A stretch of 64,000 nucleotides of DNA from Favolaschia claudopus (lineage: Eukaryota; Basidiomycota; Agaricomycetes; Agaricales; Mycenaceae). The notes beneath the pieces are model-generated. The model was not told the DNA's origin, made no database searches, and saw only the letters and a program-made list of their open reading frames with translations. The stretch is taken from assembly GCA_037176885.1 (NCBI GenBank), contig JAWWNJ010000047.1:620001-684000 (forward strand), in the 5' to 3' direction. Position numbers and translations under genes: made by a program. This document shows positions 34,862 to 44,947 of the stretch, in pieces; position 1 is the first letter of the stretch, and each line of letters opens with the position of its first letter.

Positions 34862-36704
34862 ATGAACGACAACAAGGAGCAGTCTACCGCAAGGTATCAG
34901 TGCTACCGACATCACTCATCTCGATACCAACCAACCGCATGACATCCAGTTCTGTCGGAGCTGATTTTCTTCTTGTTTTGTGTTTCTCAGGTCACCCACG
35001 GGGATTCAAACAGAAGAACCCCCTCCGAACTCTGCTGTGGAGATTGACGCCTTGATTCAATGGCACTACGACCAAATATCGATCTTGAAAGCGAAAAGAA
35101 ACGCACTTGCGCCGATTCGCCGGCTCCCAAACGAGCTCATGACGCGAATCATCACGATTTATGCGTCGGAGTCTGACCTCTTCGAATTGAGATGGACAAA
35201 AATCATGTTCGTCTGCCAACACTGGCACGCACTAATCCTCGCCGCGCAGCCCCTGTGGGCTTGCATTGACCTTGGACTTGGTGGGAATTCCCTCACACGC
35301 CTCTTTGCGCAAATAAAGCGTTCCGGGGTCGCTCCCTTGACGATAAAGACCACCTTATTCGAGGAATTTTACATCGACTGCATTCTCGACCATTCAGCGC
35401 GGATTCAAGAGCTTGTGGTCGATGGGCTGGCCAAGTGCGTGTTTGCACTGGTGGCGAAACTTCCAGAAACGAGTTTACCCATTCTGGCTTCACTCTCTCT
35501 AAATGCCTCGGGAAATGACGACGATTTCCCTGACGATTTGGGACGAAGCCTCCCCGAAACCCTGTTAGAGGGCAGGCTTCCAAACTTGCGCAAACTTAAC
35601 TTGGAGTGTGTCACTCTGCCCTGGAACTTGGTTAGCGGCTTAACGAGTATGTCCCTCACCCAATGTCCCAACTCGTCCTCTTCTCAAACCTTTTCCGACC
35701 TCCTCGACATGCTTCGATCATGCCCCGAGTTACATACTCTCAAACTGGAACTTGTCTGCCCAACACCAAATCCCGACGAATCCTACGCTGCTGTTGATCT
35801 TCCCGCCTTGAATTGGCTAGAGCTCCGGGACCCAGCTGATCTATGCGAAGCATTGCTCAAGCACCTCCGTATCCCGGCTCAGACCGCCATCCACCTTCTC
35901 CCGGATGGAGTCCGCACCGGTTCTGACATCCGCGACATACTCATCCCCCTCCGCAAACACACCCGGGCCCCCGGCGCTCCCACACCCATCATGTTGAGAA
36001 TCGATCGCCCACCCGCATACTGCATGGTCTCGTTCCTCAAAACCACCACCCTCCCCGAGCTCCTCGATTCAGACAAGACAGACTTCACCTTATCGCTGAA
36101 CTGTCATCCAAGCTCGGAAGCAACGCTCCGTCAGATGCTGACGAAGATCCTTAAGGCTGTTCCGTGCGAGGGTATCACCCACCTCGACGGGCGCAGAGGA
36201 TATAATGCCGGGGTGGTGACGTGGCGTAGTTTGATCGCGCTTGTTCCCTCCATCGACCATATATATCTACGACTGAATACTGGCGCCGTGAACTGTATCG
36301 CGGCGCTCAGAGCACAACTCGAGGCTGCTGCGGATCCGCATTCACGCCCTAGGCACATTCGACTGCTTCATATTCAAGTGTTCCGCATGGATGCGGGGGA
36401 CGCTACGTTAGTAGATCTCCTGACGGCTTTGGAGGAGTACCTTGACGAGCTTCGTCGTCGACGCGACGCTGTCACCAATGGCAGCGATGATGCATTCGAA
36501 GGCCCCGAATGTCTTGAGTTCGACGACACTCGATACGTTCTTGCCGGCCCACACGAGGAGAGGTTGAAGCGTCTTTTCGCCCTGACAAAGGGCGATATCC
36601 TATGGAATCGGAAAACTTACGACCCTGTCGAGCGTCAGAAACAGCTGGAGAGGATAGAGGCGGAACGACAAGCGTTGTTCGCCGAATATAACATAGAGAT
36701 TTAG
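34862..36704 (+). CDS. F-box protein, family 1, copy 1
   Basis: Two exons in phase (34862-34893, 34991-36704) give 581 residues. The start MNDNKEQSTAR was chosen because its GTATCA donor and TTTCTCAG acceptor keep the frame, and the paralog has the same intron position. After a short coil (IDALIQWHYDQISILKAKRN) comes an F-box (IRRLPNELMTRIITIYASES, FVCQHWHALILAAQPLWACI). The rest is a repeat-like leucine-rich region (LPETSLPILASLSLNAS and LRSCPELHTLKLELVCP, for example), then a charged C-terminus. F-box proteins recruit substrates to SCF ubiquitin ligases through Skp1. This arrangement (coil, F-box, degenerate LRRs) is the common expanded F-box family of Agaricomycetes. The substrate is unknown. 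A close paralog lies at 41070-42956. Confidence 0.82.
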
Positions 36705-37285
36705 GGCGAAATATAACTTTGTGAGTGCGACTCTGACCAACCGTCTGAAATGATAGCACTCATATATACTGAGGTTATATTTTTACAGTAGTTGGTCGTT
36801 CAAGCCCACCAGCCGAAGAACTATTCCACATTTTTGAAGTCAAAAATCTCGTAGCCCTATTCCGAGCAGGAAGGCTTCTGGACACTCGAGGCTGAGGGTC
36901 CTGGATGATCGGCCCGATATCAACCTCATTCAAACCCACGTTCTGCCTCACCAACTCCAAGAAGTTGGCTTCATATACGCAATTTCACGCATTGTCAAGA
37001 TGGCGGGAATTCTCGTGTGCGCCGGATGCCTGCCACTGATTACACACCGTACCCTTGTTTGTGGTTGAAAAAGCGTTCCAGTCGACGAGCGCAGTCCAGA
37101 GCGTCCTTCCTCTTTTCCTCATAGTCCTTTGCTTTTGGAGACTCACCCCCTCGTCCCGTTTATGGAATTCACGCCCGCCCCTCGACGTTTCGCGACCTGT
37201 GCGTTGCCGGACGCACGTCACTTTGCTTCGGCTATTGAGATTCAATATTTTAGCGCCGGAACCGTACTTCATTTATCACCCGCTC

Positions 37286-38104
37286 ATGACAGGCCGCTCC
37301 GTGATGATGGAAAGGACACCATACGCATCGCCCTACTACCCGCCACCAGGTTATTTTCCCGCCTTTTACCACCCTCACTATCAGCATCCTCCCCCGAAAT
37401 GGGAGGTGCTGCCACCACCCTACACATACCACGCTCTACCCACCGATATCAAAGGCGGTGGTACAAGCACATTCGATGCGCAGCGTTCGAAAGATAGGCC
37501 TCGTCGTGATCCCCAATTCCACATGCATACCGATCGTGCCGTACCTCCATCCCCGTGCATACAACCCATCGCGCTTCCGGCCCTCATACCGGATAACACT
37601 GCTGTCATATTACACCCAGACCTTCATTTCGAGACGCTATCGCGACGTCTTGCAGCGATAGACTTTGAAGTGTGGGCAGTGAAAGATGCAGAAGCCGCGT
37701 TGAAGGGGAAGAAGCATCGGTCTGCGACAGCGCGGTGGAAAATTCCCGAATCGTTATTGGCAGAACCAGCGACGCTTCCAGAGCTGCCCTCGATGACGGT
37801 TTTCATACCGTGTTTTCCGTGGCCGATAACAGTACATCCATCGGGGGTCGCCGGTGTGACAATTGCAGATCTTCTGCATGCTGTCAACAGCGCGTTGAGT
37901 ATTCATTTAACAGAGGAGCAGGCACAGGGATGGCTGGAAGGTAGACGAGACACAACACCGCTTCTCAGATTCAAAAACCGGAAACGTAAGAGGGAAGATG
38001 GAGGTGGGATTGCGAGGCTTGCTATACTCGACGGACGAACGAAGTTTGCGGGGCTTTCTGCGAGCACTATGGGAACGGACGTTTGGGTCTTACATCTTGC
38101 TTGA
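37286..38104 (+). CDS. DUF6699 domain protein, hypothetical
   Basis: A single exon of 272 residues from ATG 37286 (MTGRSVMMERTPYASPYYPP). The first 100 residues are Pro/Tyr-rich and low in complexity (PPPGYFPAFYHPHYQHPPPK). The C-terminal half has the DUF6699 pattern: an LHPDLHFETLSRRLAAIDFE start, AEPATLPELPSMTVFIPCFP with the PWPITVHPSG motif, VTIADLLHAVNSALSIHLTE, and an end TKFAGLSAST with WVLHLA. This domain is widespread in Agaricomycetes and of unknown function. The open frame extends upstream to 37055, but that part is not protein-like; the chosen Met starts the Pro-rich region. Confidence 0.7.
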   Translation: MTGRSVMMERTPYASPYYPPPGYFPAFYHPHYQHPPPKWEVLPPPYTYHALPTDIKGGGTSTFDAQRSKDRPRRDPQFHMHTDRAVPPSPCIQPIALPALIPDNTAVILHPDLHFETLSRRLAAIDFEVWAVKDAEAALKGKKHRSATARWKIPESLLAEPATLPELPSMTVFIPCFPWPITVHPSGVAGVTIADLLHAVNSALSIHLTEEQAQGWLEGRRDTTPLLRFKNRKRKREDGGGIARLAILDGRTKFAGLSASTMGTDVWVLHLA

Positions 38105-39455
38105 GACATGGGTCATTTAATTGAAAAACACGGTGCTGGGAGATAGACTCATGACGCGAACTGACTTTTGTTTCGGACTATTTACATACATAGAAATACA
38201 GAATAGTACATGGTCATTGTTATAGAGCTACCCGAATAAAATCATTAGTACTGTAAGTACTGTACTCGGCGTGCAAGATCGAGTCGTGGATTGGGAAAGA
38301 CCAGGTCTTCGACACCGGAAAATGTCTCGATGCACCGACTGAAACACGTGAACAAAAGTTCGCAGCTCCCCGAGTATTCATCCTCCGATTTCTTAATCCT
38401 CGCCGTCCGAGTGAAGTGTCGTCATGTGGAGGTATAGTCAGGTGACCGTGTTCGCTCCGATCATTGTCGCATCATCAGATCATCATCGGACTCTGAACTG
38501 CTCTTGCCGCCTTGTCTCATCCCTCACTTCGTTTTTCTGAATCATTACCGGAGGACCTCGGCAGTACAAATGTCTGAGAACTCGGCTAATCTCTTGAAGC
38601 CAAGACCCTACAGAGCTCGGGATGACGTCCCAGTCTGGCAGCCGACTTTGGCTTGACTCGGATGGTCGGTGTGACGGTCGCGCCGTCGAGTTCGCCGTTG
38701 GTTCGCCATTTGCGGTTTGACTTGCCTTTCTAGGAGCCTCAATAAATGTTTCACTGCTGTAATCTTGGCCGGTCTTCAAAATTTCATACTTTATGTCTCG
38801 ATTTATGGCCTCCCACCGGCGAACGTGGACACTTATGCTGCTCTCTGGACCCAAAACTGGACCTTTACAGCTCCCGTTCACGGTTCCGATCTCCTCTGGT
38901 TCCTGGCGGCTTGCCACTGTCAAAACTTCCCAATCCTGAACGTTTCCGCTTGCTTGCCGGCCCTTTTGTCGCGGAAGCGCCAAGACCACCCGCCGCCCGG
39001 TCACTTAACACTCTCATTGGCGCCCAAGTCCAGACTATCTCCTTGATCGTCGTAGCTGTTGTTTCTAGGTAAGGCAGTGATTTTGCCGCTCGTGCTGCAA
39101 GCGCGCTGGACCTTTCAGGAAATTCTAGCTTCATCATTACGCACAGTGCGCCGCCGCCTTTACAACTATCCAAAATCTGTTTTTGGCCGGGGCGAACCAC
39201 GCGCTCTGAATTGAAATTTACTCTGGTCCAGCGAAAATCAGAAGGGAGGTCAATTGGAAGGAGGGCGGCTCACGTACATCCTTCCAGGTATGTCCAGACA
39301 CTGTCCATATTCAGCTGACAAGCCGGGTGTTTAGTAATCCCACTTGCTGTTGCCCATAGCTTTCATGCAAACATTGAATGGGGAACATGCGATATATTTT
39401 CGTCAAGTCTAGAATATTGTTGAGGTACTTCCTTTATCATCGGCTCTAAGAGTGG
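38105..39455. other. Intergenic region with a possible minus-strand exon
   Basis: The minus strand is open at 39004-38483 with protein-like sequence (VRRWEAINRDIKYEILKTGQ, then LPDWDVIPSSVGSWLQEISR), but it has no ATG, and neither a 5' exon nor a family was found. It may be the last exon of an unrecognised gene. Confidence 0.3.
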
Positions 39456-39462
39456 TATAAAA
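39456..39462 (+). promoter_or_regulatory. TATA box of the LysM-DPBB gene
   Basis: TATAAAA, 69 bases upstream of the ATG at 39525. Confidence 0.5.
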
Positions 39463-39524
39463 TGTGGGTTCAGTTTCCTTCAATATTCTCCAAGGCGATT
39501 CTCAGGAATTCTCCTTAGTCGAAC

Positions 39525-40582
39525 ATGGTTTCCTTCAAGTTCTTCGCTACCGTCTTGCCTCTTGTGCTTACCGCTGCGGTCAACGCGTCCCCTGCGTTGT
39601 CCAGCGCAAATGGATCGTCATCCGTGCTCTCAGTGAGCAGCGTGGCCACTAGGCAATGTATTGGAAAAGCTAACATGACATCATAGAAACGCGCATGCTC
39701 GAAGTCGTATACTGTGGTGGGCGGCGATACCTGCGCGGCCATTGAGGCGAAGACAGGCGTCTCTGACGCCAACCTTCACACACTCAATCCCTCCATTAAC
39801 AGCGGTTGTACTAGTTCGTCCAAGCCTTCCCTAATTTTTCTCTTCAGGTTGTTTATTGTGATATTGCACCAGATTTGCAAATCGGCCAAGTCCTCTGCCT
39901 CGCCAATTCGGGCAGCGGCGGATCCTGCGCACAGACGTATACCGTCGTCAGCGGAGACACTTGCGCCGTCATTGAATCGAAGACTGGTACTTCCGACGCC
40001 AACTTGCATGCGATGAATCCCTCGATCAACAGTGGTTGCACCAGTAAGCATGCTTTCTCAGCATAGATATATATCTGTTTTGATTCTCAACGTTTGCTTT
40101 GGTAGATCTTCAAATCGGCCAAGTATTGTGTGTGGGCGGCGGTGGAGGGCCGCCGGGCGGAGGAGGTACCACCTTCACCGGACTGGGTGAGCCTCTGGCA
40201 TGGTGTTCAGCATCCCGATGCATCACTAATAATTGAGCGTAAAGCTACATATTACGACCCTAACGGCGGAACTGGCGCCTGTGGAGGCGTTCTTCAGAAC
40301 TCTGACTTCATCGTCGCACTTGGATCTGGGCACTACGACGGCGGCGCGCATTGCGGAAAGACGGTCACGGTTACTTGTAAGGATGGTTTTTATTTATGTT
40401 TTTTATATTCTAATCCACGAAAAATAGACCAAGGTAGAACCATCTCCGTTACCGTCGCCGATTTGTGCCCTGGCTGCCAAGGAGCCAACGGAATCGACCT
40501 GTCGGAGGGTGCGATGGCCGCCCTCGACTCGAATTACATCAATGATGGGGTGATCACTGTCCAGTGGACCCTGCCCAATTGA
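39525..40582 (+). CDS. Secreted protein with two LysM domains and a C-terminal DPBB (expansin-like) domain
   Basis: Six exons in phase (39525-39632, 39687-39813, 39873-40043, 40106-40186, 40245-40376, 40428-40582) encode 257 residues. A signal peptide (MVSFKFFATVLPLVLTAAVN) is followed by LysM 1 (SYTVVGGDTCAAIEAKTGVS, NPSINSGCTNLQIGQVLC), LysM 2 (TYTVVSGDTCAVIESKTGTS, NPSINSGCTNLQIGQVLC) and a Gly/Pro linker. The last 100 residues are a double-psi beta-barrel: TYYDPNGGTGACGGVLQNSD, FIVALGSGHYDGGAHCGKTV, TVADLCPGCQG and IDLSEGAMAALDSNYINDGV. LysM binds chitin or related glycans; the DPBB half resembles the small barwin/expansin-like proteins of basidiomycetes. The likely site is the cell wall or extracellular space. 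The two LysM units are almost the same, so one duplicated recently. An enzymatic role is not shown: DPBB proteins of this size are usually non-catalytic wall-loosening or inhibitor-like proteins. Confidence 0.88.
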
Positions 40583-41069
40583 TTGGCCTGTCCGTTCGAA
40601 ATTCCAGATCTAGAGCTTGGGATTTTCGACCTAGAATACAAGAGTCGGTGACCGATTTAGAGATGTCTTTTCTTGGTTGTATTGGTTTATCTGGCTAGGT
40701 TGAAGTTCAATTGTTTGTTTCGAAGGTTGTACCGTAATAGTTGAGAATCAAAGTGCGTGGGATATATAGACACCAGCCTAAGACCTGGATAAGTTCTGAA
40801 CCTGATTATTGCGAAACAGCCCAGTGAAACAGTTACTTGAATTGCTCGCAAATATTCGGTTCCCGGAAATTTTTTAAACTCGGTCAAAATACAACGAGAC
40901 GGTTACGCGGGGCGGGAAAAAAACGAAGGAAAATTGATCGTGAGTACGTAATTAGTAACGGCCCGCAGCGCAGTTTGTCCTCAACTACCATCTTCGAAAA
41001 ACGCGAACTCGCATTTCGGAGCCATAACTCCTTCATTTCATTTGCTGGCGTAGACAAGGAACTCACTCG

Positions 41070-42956
41070 ATGCCAGGAAGTAGTACTGACGGTAGCAGAC
41101 CCGAGCTTTCTGACTCGGAGTCAACAAATTCTGATTCTTCAGAAAAGCAGCGGTATTCAGTTCAACTCACCGCTCCCTTGTCTACCACAGCTGATTTTTT
41201 CCTTCTTCTGAAAAGCAGGATACATTCATCGATACCCCTAGCGGAATCAGTACAATCCGAACCGCATTCTGCAGCGGAAATCGACGCCATGATAAAATGG
41301 CATTACAAGCAAATAAGGATATTAAAAGCCAAAAGAAACGCAATCGCTCCAATTCGGCGTCTCCCTAACGAGCTCATGACCCGCATCATCACGATCTTCG
41401 CTGTAGATTCTGGCCTCTTCGACCTGAAATGGACCAGAATCATATTCGTCTGCCGGCACTGGCACGCACTCGCCCTCGCCGCTCAGCCCCTCTGGGCTTG
41501 CATCGACCTCGGGTTGGGGGCAAAGTTCACCACCCGTTTCTTTGCGCAAATAGATCGCTCCGGTGTCGCTCCTTTGTCCATAAAGATCAGCCTGTACCGC
41601 GAATATTACAGCGACTACATTCTCGACCATTCGGCGCGTATCAGAGAACTCTCTGTCGATGGGAAGGCCAACTGCGTATTGGGTTTGATGGCTAAACTTC
41701 CAGAAAAGAGCCTTCCGATCCTTTCCTCCCTCAGCCTAGGCGCTCCCGGCAGTCATGACGATGTCTCTGACGATGTGCCACGAAGTCTCCCAGAAGCGCT
41801 ATGGGACGGGAGGCTGCCGAGCTTGCGCGAACTGCACTTGGAATGCATCCCTCTACCTTGGAGCATGGTGAGCGGCTTGACCGCTCTCTCACTCACCCAA
41901 TGTCCCAACTCCTTTCCTCCCGAAACCTTCTCCGGCCTTCTTGACATGCTTCGTTCGTGTCCCGGGCTACGCACTCTGGAACTTGCTCTACTCTGCCCCT
42001 ACCCGGAACGCGAACAATCATACACGGTCGTCGATCTCCCCTCCCTATATCGGCTCCAGCTCCGCGACCCCGTCACTCGCTGCGAGGGGCTCCTCAACCA
42101 CCTACGCATTCCTCCTCAAGCTCTAATCCACCTCCTCCCGCACGGCCTCCACGCCGGCTCCGACATCCGCGAGCTTCTCCTCCCCCTTCGCAAACACACC
42201 CGCTCCCCCGGTGCCCCCACCCCTCTCATGTTCAAGATCGATCGTCCCAACGGATACTGCACGGTATCGTTCCTCAAAACCACGAAGCTCCCCGAGCCCT
42301 TCGATCACGACAATTTAGACATCACCCTGTCTTTGAACTCGCATCCCAGCTCCGAGGGAACGCTCCGTCAGATGTTGACGAAGGTCCTCAAGGCGGTTCC
42401 GTGCGAGGGTATCACCCACCTCGACGGGCGCAAGGGGTACGATGTCGGGACGGCCACTTGGCGAAGTATTATCCCGCTTCTGCCAGCCCTTGACGAGGTG
42501 TACCTGCAACTCAACAAGGGCGCCGTGAATTTTGTCAGCGCGATGAGCCTACACCTTGAGTCTATTATCGAGACGAATTTACGCCCACGCCATATTCGAC
42601 TGCTTCACATCCAATTGTTCCGTCTCGAGGGAGGGGACACTATCCTCGCGGATCTCTTGGAAGCATTGATGCAGTACTACCTTGACGAGCTGCAGCGTCG
42701 ACGTGGCGCAGGCAACGAATATGGCGATGAAGGATTCGCGGGCCCAGAGATACTTGAATTCGAAGACCGCCAATATGTTCTCACCGGCTCACACGAGGAG
42801 ATATTGAAGCGTGTTTTCGCCCTCAAGATGGGCGATATTGTTTGGAACGGTAAAATCTATGACCCCGTTGAACGACAGAAAAATATCGATCGGATGCGGG
42901 CAGAGGCGAAGGCGATTTTGGCCAAATATGACACGGAGATACAGGAGGAGATATAG
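41070..42956 (+). CDS. F-box protein, family 1, copy 2
   Basis: Open for 628 residues from ATG 41070. It has the same plan as the gene at 34862-36704: coil (IDAMIKWHYKQIRILKAKRN), F-box (IRRLPNELMTRIITIFAVDS, FVCRHWHALALAAQPLWACI), leucine-rich middle and charged C-terminus (KIYDPVERQKNIDRMRAEAK). The N-terminus differs, with a Ser-rich stretch PGSSTDGSRPELSDSESTNS. A possible intron from the GTATTC at 41154 to the AAAGCAG acceptor at about 41219 would remove about 22 residues and match the intron of copy 1; both readings stay in frame. Identity with copy 1 is visibly high along the whole protein. Role as for copy 1. Confidence 0.85.
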   Translation: MPGSSTDGSRPELSDSESTNSDSSEKQRYSVQLTAPLSTTADFFLLLKSRIHSSIPLAESVQSEPHSAAEIDAMIKWHYKQIRILKAKRNAIAPIRRLPNELMTRIITIFAVDSGLFDLKWTRIIFVCRHWHALALAAQPLWACIDLGLGAKFTTRFFAQIDRSGVAPLSIKISLYREYYSDYILDHSARIRELSVDGKANCVLGLMAKLPEKSLPILSSLSLGAPGSHDDVSDDVPRSLPEALWDGRLPSLRELHLECIPLPWSMVSGLTALSLTQCPNSFPPETFSGLLDMLRSCPGLRTLELALLCPYPEREQSYTVVDLPSLYRLQLRDPVTRCEGLLNHLRIPPQALIHLLPHGLHAGSDIRELLLPLRKHTRSPGAPTPLMFKIDRPNGYCTVSFLKTTKLPEPFDHDNLDITLSLNSHPSSEGTLRQMLTKVLKAVPCEGITHLDGRKGYDVGTATWRSIIPLLPALDEVYLQLNKGAVNFVSAMSLHLESIIETNLRPRHIRLLHIQLFRLEGGDTILADLLEALMQYYLDELQRRRGAGNEYGDEGFAGPEILEFEDRQYVLTGSHEEILKRVFALKMGDIVWNGKIYDPVERQKNIDRMRAEAKAILAKYDTEIQEEI

Positions 42957-43161
42957 TATTATGGTATGTATCTACTTTCGAGTCGTGAACTACGACTGTA
43001 CACGCACAAATATGACATGCTCCTCGCGACCTCAGCGCAGATGCAATGTCAATTATGTAGGGAAATCAGATAATTATGTGTAGGTGAAACGATAATACTT
43101 TTTGATGCCAGCGAACAATGCGTTGAAGGAATATCAACGCTGAATGAGCCACGTCGCCCTC

Positions 43162-44226
43162 CTAGTCCCGCCCCCAAACAATCAGGCTCTGAACCTCCGG
43201 GAACGCCTCCCTGTACTCGTCTTGAGAGATCACCGCCCACTGAATTCTCAGCTCCTCCAACCCAGCACAGCGCGATCTCTTCATCAAGTCCTTCAGCACA
43301 GGAATCGGATTCCCCGTGGCCACGAACGGCTCCGGCACCTCCAACTCCCTCAGCGCAGGCAACGTCAGCATGTTCAGCACGTTGGCGATTTCGGCCTCCG
43401 CGCCGACGGTGAGTATCATGGTGCGCAGGGCGGGGCACACACATGGATCGACGCGATGCGTCTCGGAAGTGTCCGCGACGACCTTGGCTTTGAAGTGGAT
43501 CAGAGCAGGGGTGAGCGCGACGATTTGAACGCATTCGTGCTCGTAGAGACAGGCGCCTTCGAGGGAGGTGAGCTGCGTCCATGGGAGACGCATGACGGAG
43601 GGGAGGAAGTATTCCCCCAGGACGGCTGTGGTAAGGTTCGGTGCCTGCGCGAAGCAGTCAGAGAGTACATCGTCCTCGGGGAATTCACTGGGACCGAATG
43701 TGAGCGATCTGAGAAGGGGCATTTCGCCTTTGATGCGGTGGAGCAGCTCGTGCGGCATGATGAGGTCGAGGTGTTCCCATTGGAGGCGGTAAGGTAGAAG
43801 AGCGTCCATGAATTGGGGAAGGGAGGGAGGGGAGTCGCCGACTTGCATGTCGCGGTCGAAGCGAAGGCGGATGGAGAGGGGGCATGCTCCTGAGCGCGAT
43901 AGCCATGTCCGAAGGACGTCGAGTTTTTGAATGAGCGTTGCGGGTTCCTCGTTTATGCGTAGGTCGATGCCAATGGCCCGCCAGAGCGCTGGGGTCGAAA
44001 GAGCTATTTGACGCCAGATACTGCAAATCTGGCAGAGGAGAATTGGGGATAAAAGACCAGTGTGAGGAGGGAAGTCGGGATAAGGAGGGAGGAAGTGGAG
44101 GAAGACTTCCGATACGATTTCCGCGGGCAAAGCGAGCATGGGGGAATCAGATGAGGGTATAGGTCGGAGTGACTCTTTTGAGAAGGATAGCGCTTCAGGT
44201 ATATCCATTGTTGAATCCTCTACCAT
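43162..44226 (-). CDS. F-box-like protein, family 2, copy 1
   Basis: A single exon of 354 residues from ATG 44226. The F-box-like start is LALPAEIVSEVFLHFLPPYP followed by LLCQICSIWRQIALSTPALW, the hydrophobic pattern of the short F-box found in large Agaricomycete families. The remainder shows leucine-rich, LRR-like spacing (LRTWLSRSGACPLSIRLRFD, for example). A probable SCF adaptor of unknown substrate. It faces F-box family 1 copy 2 tail to tail, with about 200 bases between the stop codons. A related protein lies at 61972-62976. Confidence 0.78.
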   Translation of the reverse strand: MVEDSTMDIPEALSFSKESLRPIPSSDSPMLALPAEIVSEVFLHFLPPYPDFPPHTGLLSPILLCQICSIWRQIALSTPALWRAIGIDLRINEEPATLIQKLDVLRTWLSRSGACPLSIRLRFDRDMQVGDSPPSLPQFMDALLPYRLQWEHLDLIMPHELLHRIKGEMPLLRSLTFGPSEFPEDDVLSDCFAQAPNLTTAVLGEYFLPSVMRLPWTQLTSLEGACLYEHECVQIVALTPALIHFKAKVVADTSETHRVDPCVCPALRTMILTVGAEAEIANVLNMLTLPALRELEVPEPFVATGNPIPVLKDLMKRSRCAGLEELRIQWAVISQDEYREAFPEVQSLIVWGRD

Positions 44227-44947
44227 CTACCTTCTACTACCATTGTCAAAAGAGTCGCAAGAAAACGGCCAAACGACGCACCAGACGGGCCTGATGTAAA
44301 AGTCCAGATCTCCGTAAACGCACTGTGGAACTGGGGCTTCAGAGGCGACAATTCGAAGGCAAACTAATGCAGCGATGATTCTGCGATGGAGTCCCGAGTC
44401 AGAGTCAAGGACAAGATGTGAAACGGGGAAAAAAGTGACAGTCACATAAATTTCGGAGTTGATCTACCATCAGTTCGTGACAGCTCCGTCGATCCGGGAA
44501 AACACGGTCAGGTGATCGCGTTCTAGGCGCTTCGCGAACTGCAGCAGCGCATGTTCGCCAGTGGATGTTTTTACGTTCAATTTACAGCCTCAAGTTCCGA
44601 AAGTGGTAGTAGCTCTGGCAGAGATGATAGTACCACCTGTTTTTTCTCTTCAACTTGAAGTTTATGTAAGTTAAACTGAATGAGCAATGATTTCAATGCA
44701 TCCAAAATGCCAAATCTAATAACTTATATAAATTGTGCCGATATGAATGACTGTGTAGTTATGCGCGGTGTTCAGCAATTATGCGCTAGTAAGCTGTTAT
44801 GAAGCGACGCTTTGTCTGAGTCCGGATGAATATAATAAACCCAAAACAACACAAAAAGCCCGCACACGAATCTAGAAAAGGAAGATATTCTTCTTCGTCA
44901 AGGTCTCATAGCATCTGGTCGAGCAACCAACGGTTTGCGTGAGCGCT
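44227..44947. other. Intergenic region
   Basis: AT-rich with no coding support. It holds the promoter of the minus-strand F-box gene and the 3' region of the fruit-body protein gene. Confidence 0.4.
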
